The notes under the pieces are model-generated. The model saw nothing but the letters and a program-made list of their open reading frames with translations. It was not told the DNA's origin and did no database searches. A DNA stretch of 9,622 bases from an uncultured Bacilli bacterium (GTDB lineage Bacteria > Bacillota_I > Bacilli_A > RF39 > UBA660): NCBI GenBank assembly GCA_949746915.1, contig CATKEA010000159.1, forward strand, positions 1 to 9,622, given 5' to 3'. Of the stretch, positions 1 to 8,037 are shown one piece after another. Both the position numbers and the translations under genes were made by a program. Each line of letters starts with the position of its first letter. Positions within the stretch are counted from its first letter, which is position 1.

Positions 1-24
1 GGTTATAAACAAATAATGATATAT

Positions 25-58
25 AAAAAGAGGTAAAAAAGTTTACTTCTTTTTACTT
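25..58 (+). terminator. Rho-independent terminator of an upstream gene outside the window
   Basis: Bases 25-37 and 42-54 form a 13-bp stem with one G-U pair (32/47) around a 4-base loop, followed by TACTTTTA. The stem carries A-runs on its left arm and T-runs on its right arm, so it could stop transcription in both directions. The gene it ends is not in the window. The right arm overlaps the -35 box proposed for the next gene. Confidence 0.6.
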
Positions 59-70
59 TTATTATATAAT
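42..70 (+). promoter_or_regulatory. Probable sigma-A promoter of the prepilin-like gene
   Basis: TTTACT (42-47), a 17-base spacer and a perfect TATAAT (65-70). Transcription would start near base 77, leaving a leader of only about 10 bases that begins at the ribosome binding site AGGTGAT (77-83). The very short leader and the overlap with the upstream terminator lower confidence. Confidence 0.4.
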
Positions 71-86
71 TAAAATAGGTGATAAT

Positions 87-815
87 ATGAAGAAAATAAA
101 TAATAAGGGATTTGCAGTTACCACTATTTTATATTCAATAATTGCCTTAATTACTATGACTCTGACACTAATTTTATCAATTATGTCTGGAATAAAAAAG
201 AACCAAGATGATTTGGTTGAAAGTATAAAAGATGAACTAAATAATACAAAAAGAACAATGGTTGTTCAAGGAATTAAACTACCAGTAAAAAAAGCTTATG
301 GATGTACTTGGATAAGAGTATTTCATCATAATAGTAGTGGTGGATTAAAGTCTAACATGTTTACAAATGAGACTGAAGCCGCTAAAGTTGACTTACCAAA
401 TAAACAAAGTGTTCTTGGTTATTTAGATACCATCACCATCAAATCACCAGCTACTAAATATGAATTTTTATTAGAATATCCTGAGGTATCTGGATACAAC
501 AGATGGTATCAATCTGCTAATCCATGGACCACAACTATAGCAAACGGAACTGGTAATGAAACAGCGCCTGGATATAGGGCTATTCAAATATCATGGAACA
601 CCAATTATTGGGGAGGCTTAACAAAATCAACAAGCTCAGCAACAACAATTAACGGAAGTGTAGGAAGTAGCAATTGGTTTTTTGCTATTGGTGCTTATCA
701 ATGCCATCCAGCTTCATGTCGCGACAATCCTGATTCAACAGTTGTAACTGGTATACCAGGACCAAACAGCTTATCAATCAAAGGAAGCGTTGATTTGTGG
801 ATGAGAATAGAGTAA
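87..815 (+). CDS. Exported protein with prepilin-like N-terminus, function unknown
   Basis: The 242-residue product begins with a short basic leader, then a KGFAVTT motif and a hydrophobic stretch (about residues 10-35), then a charged, probably helical segment (36-58). This is the layout of type IV pilin and pseudopilin N-termini, with possible prepilin-peptidase cleavage after Gly8; the usual Glu at position +5 is replaced by Thr. The remaining ~180 residues are rich in Trp, Tyr, Ser, Thr, Asn and Gly, suggesting a beta-rich extracellular domain, with cysteines at 73, 206 and 211. I do not recognise that domain. The start is set by AGGTGAT three bases before the ATG. No pilus ATPase, platform protein or prepilin peptidase is nearby, and the gene stands alone between terminators. 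A lipid-free membrane-anchored surface protein is the alternative. The reading frame is secure; the function is not. Confidence 0.85.
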   Translation: MKKINNKGFAVTTILYSIIALITMTLTLILSIMSGIKKNQDDLVESIKDELNNTKRTMVVQGIKLPVKKAYGCTWIRVFHHNSSGGLKSNMFTNETEAAKVDLPNKQSVLGYLDTITIKSPATKYEFLLEYPEVSGYNRWYQSANPWTTTIANGTGNETAPGYRAIQISWNTNYWGGLTKSTSSATTINGSVGSSNWFFAIGAYQCHPASCRDNPDSTVVTGIPGPNSLSIKGSVDLWMRIE

Positions 816-838
816 AAAATAAAATCATTTTAAGAAGT

Positions 839-880
839 AAAAAGTTGTAAGAATAAACATTCAGATAACTTTTTTATTTT
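839..880 (+). terminator. Terminator after the prepilin-like gene
   Basis: Bases 839-848 pair with 865-874 (10 bp, one G-U), with a 16-base loop, followed by a T-rich run (870-881, interrupted by one A). It separates the orphan gene from the heat-shock operon. Confidence 0.55.
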
Positions 881-909
881 TCGTTAAACGCACAAATAAA
901 TTAAAAAAA

Positions 910-937
910 TTAGCACTTTATGGTTGACAAGTGCTAA
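910..937 (+). promoter_or_regulatory. CIRCE operator 1 (HrcA site, 10-base spacer)
   Basis: Perfect 9-bp inverted repeat TTAGCACTT (910-918) and AAGTGCTAA (929-937). Each arm differs from the CIRCE consensus (TTAGCACTC-N9-GAGTGCTAA) only at the innermost base, and the two changes preserve symmetry. The spacer is 10 bases, not the usual 9. The right arm overlaps the -35 box, so bound HrcA should block RNA polymerase. Confidence 0.9.
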
Positions 938-952
938 TTAAGTGCATATAAT
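924..952 (+). promoter_or_regulatory. Consensus sigma-A promoter of the hrcA-grpE-dnaK-dnaJ operon
   Basis: TTGACA (924-929), exactly 17 bases, TATAAT (947-952): a perfect match to the housekeeping consensus at both boxes. Predicted start of transcription is about 956-960, inside the left arm of CIRCE 2. An extra half-site AAGTGC (940-945) sits between the two boxes. Such a strong promoter is expected for an operon held down by a repressor. Confidence 0.9.
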
Positions 953-956
953 TGTA

Positions 957-983
957 TTAGCACTTGAGAAAAAGAAGTGCTAG
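957..983 (+). promoter_or_regulatory. CIRCE operator 2 (HrcA site, 9-base spacer)
   Basis: TTAGCACTT (957-965), 9-base spacer, AAGTGCTAG (975-983): canonical CIRCE geometry with one broken pair at the outer edge. It begins at the transcription start and its right arm touches the hrcA Shine-Dalgarno site AGGAGG (982-987). In the mRNA it can fold into a 5'-terminal hairpin just before the ribosome binding site, a position where CIRCE is known to affect transcript stability in Bacillus subtilis. Confidence 0.92.
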
Positions 984-997
984 GAGGTGTTGTCAAA

Positions 998-1999
998 ATG
1001 CTTACAAAAAGACAGAAAAATTTGCTTAAATTAATAGTAGGGGAGCATATAAAATCTGCCAAACCAGTAAGCTCAAAATTGATATGTAAAACACTAAAAT
1101 GTTCTAGTGCTACAGTAAGAAGTGAAATGGCAACCTTAGAAGAAATCGGATTGTTAGAAAAAACTCATACATCATCAGGAAGAATTCCTAGTGAAGCAGG
1201 ATATCGTTATTATGTTGATAACTTAATGAATCCAAAAGAAATAAGTGGGGAAGACATGTTAAAACTCCAGATAATATTTAACAATCAGCAATTACAATTA
1301 TCTGACTGTATAACAAAAAGTTTGCAATTGATTGCTGATATGACAAATTATACCACTATTGCTCTTGGAAACGCTTCACATGAAAATCGTTTAAAAGAAA
1401 TCAATGTAGTACCGATTGACACAAAACACATGATTATAATAGTTGTAACTGATAAGGGACATGTAGAACATAAAAATATTGAATTTGATAATGTTTCTTT
1501 AGAAGAAATAAAAAAAATAATTTCTCTAATCAACGAACTTATAGTAGGAACTCCAATTGATGAAGTGAGCAGTAAATTAGAATTCGAAATAAAGCCAATT
1601 ATTGGAAGATACGTTAAAGAACATGAGATAGTTTATAATACTATTTATAATGTCTTTAAAGATTTTTCAAGTAAAAACATCAATGTTGTTGGTCGTAACA
1701 ATATTTTAAAACAACCAGAGTTTAATAACATTGACAAAATTAAAAATATTTTTACTAAGCTAGATGAAGAAGACACTTTAAGAAAAATAGATTGTATCGA
1801 AGATATTGAAAATGAAAATGGTAACATTAAAATCTTTATTGGAAAAGAATCAAATATCGACGATGATATGACTATTATAAAAACAAAATACCATACTCAA
1901 GCAGAAGAAGGAACAATTGCTATTGTTGGTCCAAAAAGAATGGACTATGATAGAGTTGTAAGTCTATTAGAGTATATAAAGTCTAACTTAGAAAATTAA
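998..1999 (+). CDS. hrcA: Heat-inducible transcription repressor HrcA
   Basis: HrcA is the dimeric repressor of class I heat-shock genes; it binds CIRCE and depends on chaperonin for activity. The 333-residue product starts with a winged helix (about residues 1-75, including the SSATVRSEMATLEEIGLLEK recognition region and the SGRIPSEAGYRYYVD wing motif typical of HrcA), followed by the GAF-like and dimerisation domains. The ATG at 998 is preferred over an in-frame GTG at 977: AGGAGGTG (982-989) is correctly spaced for 998, and the GTG lies inside CIRCE 2 upstream of that site. It is first in the operon, 11 bases before grpE, and autoregulated by the two CIRCE elements just upstream. Confidence 0.96.
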   Translation: MLTKRQKNLLKLIVGEHIKSAKPVSSKLICKTLKCSSATVRSEMATLEEIGLLEKTHTSSGRIPSEAGYRYYVDNLMNPKEISGEDMLKLQIIFNNQQLQLSDCITKSLQLIADMTNYTTIALGNASHENRLKEINVVPIDTKHMIIIVVTDKGHVEHKNIEFDNVSLEEIKKIISLINELIVGTPIDEVSSKLEFEIKPIIGRYVKEHEIVYNTIYNVFKDFSSKNINVVGRNNILKQPEFNNIDKIKNIFTKLDEEDTLRKIDCIEDIENENGNIKIFIGKESNIDDDMTIIKTKYHTQAEEGTIAIVGPKRMDYDRVVSLLEYIKSNLEN

Positions 2000-2010
2000 A
2001 AGGAGAAGCA

Positions 2011-2634
2011 ATGAAGAGTAAAGAAGAAAAAGTAGAAAATAAAAAAATCAAAGAAAATATTAATCAAGAAGAATCTTCATGTTGCAACAATAACTGTAAT
2101 CATCAACATTCTGATAAAAATAGTAAAGAATGTAGTTGTCATAATAATGAAGATACTAAAAAAGAATTAGAAGGATTAAGACAAAGTATTCTAACATTAA
2201 CACAAGAAAAACAAGAATTAGAAAATAAAGCTATGTATGCTCAAGCTGAATTAGTAAATTATCGAAAAAGAAAAGATGAAGAAACACAAAACATGTTAAA
2301 ATTTGCTAATCAAGACTTAATTACTGAATTACTTGTAATTTTAGACAACTTTGAAAGAGCAATGGCTTCAATGTCAATAACAGAAGAAACAAGTAAAGTG
2401 ATGGAAGGGATTCAAATGATATATAATAATTTCAACGAAACTCTAAAAAACTTCGGAGTTACTGAGATAGAAGCAAAAGATTTAGCATTTGACCCTAACT
2501 ATCATGAAGCTGTTATGACAGCAAATGATTCAGAAAAAGAAAACGATACTATTGTCAGCGTCTTATTAAAAGGATATATGTTAAAAGACCGTGTAATAAG
2601 AGCTGCCAAAGTAGTAGTAAATAAATTAGATTAA
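2011..2634 (+). CDS. grpE: Nucleotide exchange factor GrpE with Cys/His-rich N-terminus
   Basis: GrpE releases ADP from DnaK as a homodimer in the cytoplasm. The 207-residue product has a long coiled-coil region (about 50-90), a helical bundle segment and a C-terminal beta-wing with the family hallmarks FDPNYHEAV and [20 protein letters not shown]. It is somewhat longer than the Bacillus protein. The disordered N-terminal tail carries Cys at 24, 25, 29, 41 and 43 and His at 31, 33 and 44, a possible metal-binding cluster that is not part of standard GrpE. AAAGGAG overlaps the end of hrcA and sets the ATG. The gene is 11 bases after hrcA and 19 before dnaK, consistent with one transcript. Confidence 0.95.
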   Translation: MKSKEEKVENKKIKENINQEESSCCNNNCNHQHSDKNSKECSCHNNEDTKKELEGLRQSILTLTQEKQELENKAMYAQAELVNYRKRKDEETQNMLKFANQDLITELLVILDNFERAMASMSITEETSKVMEGIQMIYNNFNETLKNFGVTEIEAKDLAFDPNYHEAVMTANDSEKENDTIVSVLLKGYMLKDRVIRAAKVVVNKLD

Positions 2635-2653
2635 TAAAAGGAGAATGATAAAT

Positions 2654-4486
2654 ATGAGTAAAATAATTGGTATAGACTTAGGTACAACAAATAGTTGTGT
2701 AGCAGTTTTAGAAGGTGGAGCTGCTACAGTAATTCCAAATCCAGAAGGAGGAAGAACAACACCATCAGTAGTATCATCAAGAAAAGGTGAAAGAGTAGTT
2801 GGAGATGCTGCTAAACGTCAGGCTCTAACTAATACTAATACCATTTCAAGTGTTAAAAGACTAATGGGAAGTAATAAAAAAGTTGAAATGGACGGTAAAA
2901 AGTATACTCCAGAAGAAGTATCAGCTATGATTCTTTCATACATGAAAGACTACGCTGAAAAATATTTAGGTGAACCAGTAACAAAGGCTGTTATTACTGT
3001 TCCAGCATATTTTAACGATGCAGAACGTCAAGCAACAAAAAATGCTGGTAAAATTGCTGGTCTTGAAGTTGAAAGAATCATTAACGAGCCAACAGCCGCA
3101 GCACTTGCTTTCGGTCTTGACAAACAAGATAAAAATCAAACAATCTTAGTATATGACTTAGGTGGAGGAACATTTGATGTATCTATACTAGAATTAGGAG
3201 ATGGTATTTACGAAGTAAAATCAACTGCTGGTAATAATAAACTTGGAGGAGATGACTTCGATGAATGCTTAATGAACTATTTAGTTAAAGAATTTGAAAA
3301 AGAAAATGATATTGATTTAACAAAAGATAAACTTGCAATGCAAAGATTAAAGGAAATTGCTGAAAAAGCTAAAAAAGATTTAAGTGGAATGACTACTACT
3401 CAAGTATCAGCACCATTTATCGCTCAAGGAGAAGATGGACCATTACACTTAGATATGAATATAACTCGTGCTAAATTTGAAGATTTAATACGTGACTTAG
3501 TAGAATCTACTCTAGATCCTGTAAAAAAAGCATTAAAAGATGCTAAATTAAAAGCTAAAGACATTGATAAAGTTATTTTAGTTGGTGGATCTACACGTAT
3601 TCCAATGGTTCAAGAATTAGTAGAAAAAGAATTAGGCCAAAAACCATCACATGAAGTTAACCCTGATGAAGCAGTTGCTATGGGTGCTGCTATTCAAGGA
3701 GGAGTTCTAACAGGAGAAGTTAATGATATCGTATTATTAGATGTTACACCACTTTCACTTGGACTTGAGACTCTTGGAGGAGTAATGACAGTTCTAATCC
3801 CACGTAATACAACTATCCCTACATCAAAATCTCAAGTATTCTCAACAGCAGCAGATAATCAACCAGCTGTAGACATACATGTATTACAAGGTGAAAGAAG
3901 TATGGCAAGTGATAATAAAACACTTGGAAACTTCCAATTAACAGGAATACCAGCAGCTCCACGTGGAATACCACAAATTGAAGTTAAATTTGATATAGAT
4001 GCAAATGGTATTGTAAATGTTACTGCAAAAGACCTTGGAACTAATAAAGAACAATCAATTACAATAACTAATAATACAAATCTATCAGATGAAGAGATTG
4101 AAAGAATGACTAAAGAAGCAGAAGAACACAAAGAAGAAGATAAGAAAAGAAAAGAAGAGGCAGATGCTAGAAATGATGCCGAACAATTAGTATTCCAAAC
4201 TGAAAAATCAATCAAAGATCTTAAAGATAAAATAGAAGAAAAAGAAAAAGAAGAAGCTGAATCAAAAATTAAAGCTTTAAAAGAAGCTCTAGAAAAAGAT
4301 GATATTGAAGATATCAAGAAAAAAACAGAAGAACTTTCTGAAACAGCCATGGCTTTAGCAACTAAAGTATATCAACAAGTTCAACAAGAGCAAGCAAGTA
4401 AAGAAAATGAAGAAACTAAAGATGAAGAGAAATCTTCAAAAAAAGATAAAGATGATGTTGTAGATGCTGATTACGAAGAAAAATAG
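2654..4486 (+). CDS. dnaK: Chaperone protein DnaK (Hsp70)
   Basis: ATP-dependent Hsp70 chaperone. The 610-residue product has the actin-like ATPase domain with phosphate loops DLGTTN (8-13) and [10 protein letters not shown] (168-177), the adenosine motif VGGSTRIP, the interdomain linker [11 protein letters not shown], a beta-sandwich substrate-binding domain, and a Lys/Glu-rich helical lid ending in VVDADYEEK, the usual Firmicutes tail. The short loop after [11 protein letters not shown] lacks the 20-odd-residue insert of proteobacterial DnaK. An in-frame ATG at 2645 is rejected because it is one base from the Shine-Dalgarno sequence AAAGGAG (2637-2643); the ATG at 2654 is spaced normally. 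It works with GrpE and DnaJ encoded on either side. It is the only gene here ending in TAG. Confidence 0.98.
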   Translation: MSKIIGIDLGTTNSCVAVLEGGAATVIPNPEGGRTTPSVVSSRKGERVVGDAAKRQALTNTNTISSVKRLMGSNKKVEMDGKKYTPEEVSAMILSYMKDYAEKYLGEPVTKAVITVPAYFNDAERQATKNAGKIAGLEVERIINEPTAAALAFGLDKQDKNQTILVYDLGGGTFDVSILELGDGIYEVKSTAGNNKLGGDDFDECLMNYLVKEFEKENDIDLTKDKLAMQRLKEIAEKAKKDLSGMTTTQVSAPFIAQGEDGPLHLDMNITRAKFEDLIRDLVESTLDPVKKALKDAKLKAKDIDKVILVGGSTRIPMVQELVEKELGQKPSHEVNPDEAVAMGAAIQGGVLTGEVNDIVLLDVTPLSLGLETLGGVMTVLIPRNTTIPTSKSQVFSTAADNQPAVDIHVLQGERSMASDNKTLGNFQLTGIPAAPRGIPQIEVKFDIDANGIVNVTAKDLGTNKEQSITITNNTNLSDEEIERMTKEAEEHKEEDKKRKEEADARNDAEQLVFQTEKSIKDLKDKIEEKEKEEAESKIKALKEALEKDDIEDIKKKTEELSETAMALATKVYQQVQQEQASKENEETKDEEKSSKKDKDDVVDADYEEK

Positions 4487-4576
4487 TACTACAAAAGCAT
4501 GAGAGTTCTAGGCAACTAGAACTTTCTCGTGTATACTATATAAGTAACTAAATAATAAAGAAAGGAAATGTAGTAC
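4486..4576 (+). promoter_or_regulatory. Structured dnaK-dnaJ junction: hairpin enclosed by an inverted repeat
   Basis: A strong hairpin spans 4498-4531: seven pairs (4505-4511 with 4516-4522) closed by a GCAA tetraloop, then seven more (4498-4504 with 4525-4531, one G-U) below a two-base bulge. No U-tract follows, so it is not a standard terminator. It is enclosed by a perfect 8-base inverted repeat, GTACTACA (4486-4493, starting in the dnaK stop codon) and TGTAGTAC (4569-4576, just before the dnaJ ATG). Possible roles are an mRNA processing or stability element, partial attenuation, or control of dnaJ translation. The pairing is seen; the role is inferred. Confidence 0.6.
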
Positions 4577-4578
4577 AT

Positions 4579-5709
4579 ATGGATAAAAAAGATTATTATG
4601 AAGTCTTAGGTGTATCAAAAAGTGCAACCCAAGCTGAAATAAAAAGTGCATTTAGAAAATTGGCAAAGCAATATCACCCAGATGTTTGTAAAGAAGAAAA
4701 TGCCGAAGCTAAGTTTAAAGAAGTCCAAGAAGCTTACTCTGTACTTTCAGATGAAGATAAACGTCACCAATATGATCAATTTGGGCATGCTGCATTCCAA
4801 GGAGGAGCAGGTGGAAACCCCTATGGTGGAGGATTCTCTGGATTTGATTTTGGAGATTTTGATTATGGTGATATCTTTGAAAATATTTTTGGTGGTATGG
4901 GATTTGGTAGCCGAAATTCTTCAGGTGGTAGAAAAAGACCACAAAAAGGTAATGACTCATTAGTAAAGATGAAAATAACGTTCCTTGAAAGTGTATTTGG
5001 AACAAAAAAAGATTTAGACTTAGATGTAATGGAAGAGTGTAGTGAATGTAATGGTGAAGGAGGTCATGGCGAAACAACTTGTGACAAATGTCATGGAAGT
5101 GGAACTATAACCTCAGAACAACATACTATGCTTGGAACTTTCTTAACTAAAACTACTTGTCCAAAATGTGAAGGTAAAGGAAAAACTTATACATCAACTT
5201 GCAAGAAATGTCATGGACAAGGACGTGTTAGAGAACACAAAACAATTGAAGTTACTATCCCTGCTGGAGTCGATGAATCAAGTAGATTACGTGTAGCTGG
5301 AAAAGGTGCTTGCGGTTATTATGGTGGTCCAAATGGTGATTTATATATCGAGTTTGTAATCAAAGAACACGAATTTTATGAAAGAGTTGAAGATGATATT
5401 TATTTAGAAGTACCAATTACAATAACTGAAGCAATTCTTGGAACAAAAAAAGAAATACCTACATTATCTGGTAATGTTAAACTAACAATACCTTCAGGCA
5501 GTGAAAGTGGAGACAAACATCGTATAAAAGGTAAAGGTGTTAACAATAAAACTAGTCGTAATGTTGGAGATATGTATATTGTTTTAAAAGTTGTTACACC
5601 AAACAAGTTAAGTCGTGATCAAAAGAAATTAATAGAAGAACTAAACAAAACAGATTTAAAAACAAACGAACTTAATAAATTTGATAAATTTGTTAAAGAA
5701 AACAATTAA
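4579..5709 (+). CDS. dnaJ: Chaperone protein DnaJ (Hsp40)
   Basis: Class A J-protein that delivers substrates to DnaK and triggers its ATPase. The 376-residue product has an N-terminal J-domain with HPD at 33-35, a Gly/Phe-rich linker (about 72-118), a zinc-binding domain with four CxxCxGxG repeats (Cys pairs at 154/157, 168/171, 194/197 and 208/211), and the C-terminal beta-sandwich domains. The segment between the first two zinc motifs is three residues shorter than in E. coli DnaJ; all eight cysteines remain. The likely ribosome binding site AAAGGAA (4561-4567) lies 11-12 bases from the ATG, a little far, and an inverted-repeat arm lies between them. It is the last gene of the operon and is followed by a terminator. 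Confidence 0.97.
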   Translation: MDKKDYYEVLGVSKSATQAEIKSAFRKLAKQYHPDVCKEENAEAKFKEVQEAYSVLSDEDKRHQYDQFGHAAFQGGAGGNPYGGGFSGFDFGDFDYGDIFENIFGGMGFGSRNSSGGRKRPQKGNDSLVKMKITFLESVFGTKKDLDLDVMEECSECNGEGGHGETTCDKCHGSGTITSEQHTMLGTFLTKTTCPKCEGKGKTYTSTCKKCHGQGRVREHKTIEVTIPAGVDESSRLRVAGKGACGYYGGPNGDLYIEFVIKEHEFYERVEDDIYLEVPITITEAILGTKKEIPTLSGNVKLTIPSGSESGDKHRIKGKGVNNKTSRNVGDMYIVLKVVTPNKLSRDQKKLIEELNKTDLKTNELNKFDKFVKENN

Positions 5710-5735
5710 AATGTCCATATCATTAAAGTGATACA

Positions 5736-5778
5736 AAAAAATGTAGACAGTCACAAAAAGACACAGTCTACATTTTTT
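5736..5778. terminator. Bidirectional terminator between dnaJ and rarA
   Basis: A perfect 13-bp stem, 5736-5748 with 5766-5778, runs from A-tract to T-tract, with GT/AC pairs further in the loop. A-tract on the left and T-tract on the right make it work for both convergent genes. The rarA stop codon (5777-5779) overlaps the end of the stem. Confidence 0.9.
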
Positions 5779-7009
5779 ATATTATACCATTTTCCTTTTT
5801 TAATTTATCTAAAGATACATCAATTAAATAAAGTCCAGTTTCATATTTAGATTCCTTCTTTGGATGATAATATTTTTTATATTTTAAATTATCAGGTAAA
5901 TATTGCTGTGGCACATAACTTCCCTTATAATCGTGAGGGTATTTATAATCATTAGTACCACCACCACGAAGATATTCAGGAATATTTCCACATCTACCAG
6001 TTTCAACATCACTAATAGCTTGATCCAAAGCAATATGAGCAGTATTAGATTTAGGAGATAATGCCATTTCAATTATCACAGTAGAAAGAGGTATTCTAGC
6101 TTCTGGAAGGCCAACAAGTCGAGCTGCTTCAATAGCTGCCATAACTTTAGGACCAATAGAAGGATTAGCAAGACCAATATCTTCATAAGCAATGACAGAC
6201 ATCCTTCTAAAAATACTCTCCAAATCACCAGCTACAATAAGTCTTGCTAAATAATGTAAAGAAGCATTAACATCACTTCCTCTTATTGATTTTTGAAAAG
6301 CGCTTAAAACATCGTAATGTCCATCTCCATCTTTATCATGAAAAAATGCAGGCTTACAATTAATATTTGCTAACACTTTCATAGAAATATGTTTATCTTT
6401 TGTAGAATAAAAAGCAACCTCTAATAAATTATAAGCAAAACGTAAATCATTACCAGCAAGCTTAGCAATATATTCCAAACAACCATCATCAATAGATATA
6501 CCTTTTAAAAAATCACTTTCAGTTGCTTTTTTCAATCCTTCCAAAATATCATCATATTCTAGCTCATGAAGTTCAAATAATTGACATCTACTTCTAATAG
6601 CAGGATTAATAGCATGAAATGGATTAGAAGTAGTCATACCAATTAAAGTAATTAAACCACTCTCCAATGAAGGTAATAAAAGATCTTGTTTATCCTTATT
6701 TAATCTATGAATTTCATCCATAATTAAAACAATACCATCATACATTTTGGCTTCTTCAACAACTATATCAAAATCTTTTTTATTGTTAATTGTTGCATTT
6801 AAAAATCTATATCTAATTCCTAAATCATTAACAATAGCTTTAGCAATAGATGTTTTTCCTATACCAGGTTTTCCATATAAAATCATAGAAAACAGCTTTT
6901 TATTTTCCACTAAATTACGTAAAATCATATTAGAACCAAGTAAATGTTTTTGACCAATAACATCATTAATACCTACAGGCGCCAACTTTTGTGCTAAAAG
7001 TTTTTCCAT
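5777..7009 (-). CDS. rarA: Replication-associated recombination protein A (RarA/MgsA-type AAA+ ATPase)
   Basis: RarA is a conserved clamp-loader-related ATPase that acts at stalled replication forks. The 410-residue product has Walker A GKPGIGKTS (46-54), Walker B with the DEIH variant (98-101), sensor 1 TTSNP (126-130) and the RSRC arginine-finger region (139-142). The C-terminal half carries family motifs AFQKSIRGSDVNASLHYLAR, YEDIGLANP and the tail YPHDYKGSYVPQQYLP. The ATG at 7009 is chosen because GGAGGT (7021 to 7016) is six bases upstream; an in-frame ATG at 7042 lies before that site. It is transcribed towards dnaJ and divergently from xerD. I see no convincing promoter for it in the 87-base gap. 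Confidence 0.95.
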   Translation of the reverse strand: MEKLLAQKLAPVGINDVIGQKHLLGSNMILRNLVENKKLFSMILYGKPGIGKTSIAKAIVNDLGIRYRFLNATINNKKDFDIVVEEAKMYDGIVLIMDEIHRLNKDKQDLLLPSLESGLITLIGMTTSNPFHAINPAIRSRCQLFELHELEYDDILEGLKKATESDFLKGISIDDGCLEYIAKLAGNDLRFAYNLLEVAFYSTKDKHISMKVLANINCKPAFFHDKDGDGHYDVLSAFQKSIRGSDVNASLHYLARLIVAGDLESIFRRMSVIAYEDIGLANPSIGPKVMAAIEAARLVGLPEARIPLSTVIIEMALSPKSNTAHIALDQAISDVETGRCGNIPEYLRGGGTNDYKYPHDYKGSYVPQQYLPDNLKYKKYYHPKKESKYETGLYLIDVSLDKLKKENGII

Positions 7010-7035
7010 AAAGCTACCTCCATTACCAGTATATT

Positions 7036-7076
7036 TTATCAAATTTCAAAAGAATATGCTATAATTATGATATAAT
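7036..7076 (+). promoter_or_regulatory. Probable xerD promoter with two candidate -10 boxes
   Basis: TTATCA (7036-7041), 18 bases, TATAAT (7060-7065) preceded by TG as an extended -10. A second extended -10, TATAAT (7071-7076) with TG at 7068-7069, has no recognisable -35. The first would give a leader of about 25 bases, the second about 14. The region is very AT-rich, so chance matches are possible. Confidence 0.45.
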
Positions 7077-7096
7077 AATAATGAAAAGGTGATTAT

Positions 7097-8035
7097 ATGA
7101 ACTTCAAAAATGCAATTAAAGAAAACAAAATAATTTTAACTAATGAATATCTTTATATATTAGAAGATTACTGTAATCATTTGATAATAGAAAGAAATCT
7201 TTCAATTAACACCGAAAACTCTTATTATAATGATATTAAGATGTATTTTATATATTTACTCGAAAATAAAATAATAAGTATAAATAAAGTAACAACAAAA
7301 GATATTATTAATTATATGGAATATTTAAAAAACAATAATGAAAAAACTTCATCTATAGCACATAAATTAACAGCAATAAAAAACCTTCATAAATATTTAT
7401 TAAAAAATGGTAAAATAACTAGAGATGTTGCTGAACCAGTAAGTAGGCCTAAACTTAGAAAACATTTACCAGATGTGTTGTCTATAGAAGAAGTTGATAA
7501 ACTTTTATCAATTGAAACAAAGACAGTATTTGACTATCGTAATAAAGCTATGTTAGAATTGTTATATGGAACAGGTTTACGGATAAGTGAAATGCTAAAT
7601 TTAACATTTCATGACATAGATATAAAAAATTGCACCTCAAGATGTATTGGAAAAGGTAACAAAGAAAGAATCGTTCCAATTAGCGAATATATAATTGATT
7701 CTCTTAATGAATATTTAAGTGTTCGTAATCAGCTATCTAAAGGAAGAAGATGTGAATATATATTTTTAAGTAGTTATGGAAGAAAAATGACAAGACAAGG
7801 TTTTTTTAAGTTTTTAAAAAATGAATTAGCTATAAAAAATATAAATAAAAATATATCTCCACATACTCTTCGTCATTCTTTTGCAACACATATGCTAGAA
7901 CATGGAGCAAATTTAAGAGTAATTCAAGAATTATTAGGTCACAGTGATATATCTACAACAAGAATTTATACACATATATCAAATAAACAAATTAAAGATG
8001 ATTATAAAAAATATCATCCAAGAGAGGAAGAATAA
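7097..8035 (+). CDS. xerD: Site-specific tyrosine recombinase XerD
   Basis: XerD works with XerC at dif to resolve chromosome dimers. The 312-residue product has an N-terminal SAM-like core-binding domain (about 20-105) and a C-terminal catalytic domain with the full set of active-site residues: Arg162 (GTGLRISE), Lys186 (GKGNKER), His256 and Arg259 (HTLRH), His282 (LGHSD) and nucleophile Tyr291 (RIYTHI). The tail ending in KYHPR resembles XerD, and the position before deoB matches Bacillus ripX-drm, favouring XerD over XerC or an integrase. No attachment sites or phage genes are present. AGGTGAT three bases before the ATG sets the start; the N-terminus is about 15-20 residues longer than usual. 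Confidence 0.9.
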   Translation: MNFKNAIKENKIILTNEYLYILEDYCNHLIIERNLSINTENSYYNDIKMYFIYLLENKIISINKVTTKDIINYMEYLKNNNEKTSSIAHKLTAIKNLHKYLLKNGKITRDVAEPVSRPKLRKHLPDVLSIEEVDKLLSIETKTVFDYRNKAMLELLYGTGLRISEMLNLTFHDIDIKNCTSRCIGKGNKERIVPISEYIIDSLNEYLSVRNQLSKGRRCEYIFLSSYGRKMTRQGFFKFLKNELAIKNINKNISPHTLRHSFATHMLEHGANLRVIQELLGHSDISTTRIYTHISNKQIKDDYKKYHPREEE

Positions 8036-8037
8036 TT

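Noticed and set aside
977..997. GTG at 977 as the hrcA start
   Set aside because: It lies inside CIRCE 2 and upstream of the AGGAGG site at 982-987, which is spaced for the ATG at 998.
2645..2653. ATG at 2645 as the dnaK start
   Set aside because: Only one base separates it from the Shine-Dalgarno sequence; the ATG at 2654 has normal spacing and gives the family-typical [10 protein letters not shown] start.
3859..4350. 163-residue minus-strand open frame inside dnaK
   Set aside because: It is the Ser/Phe-rich antisense shadow of the Glu/Lys-rich DnaK lid, with no ribosome binding site and no family resemblance.
4498..4531. dnaK-dnaJ hairpin as an ordinary terminator
   Set aside because: The downstream bases GTATACTATATAAG contain no U-tract, so it lacks the second half of an intrinsic terminator.
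7097..8035. Tyrosine recombinase as a sign of an integrated element
   Set aside because: Its tail, its place before deoB and the lack of attachment repeats or phage genes all point to housekeeping XerD.
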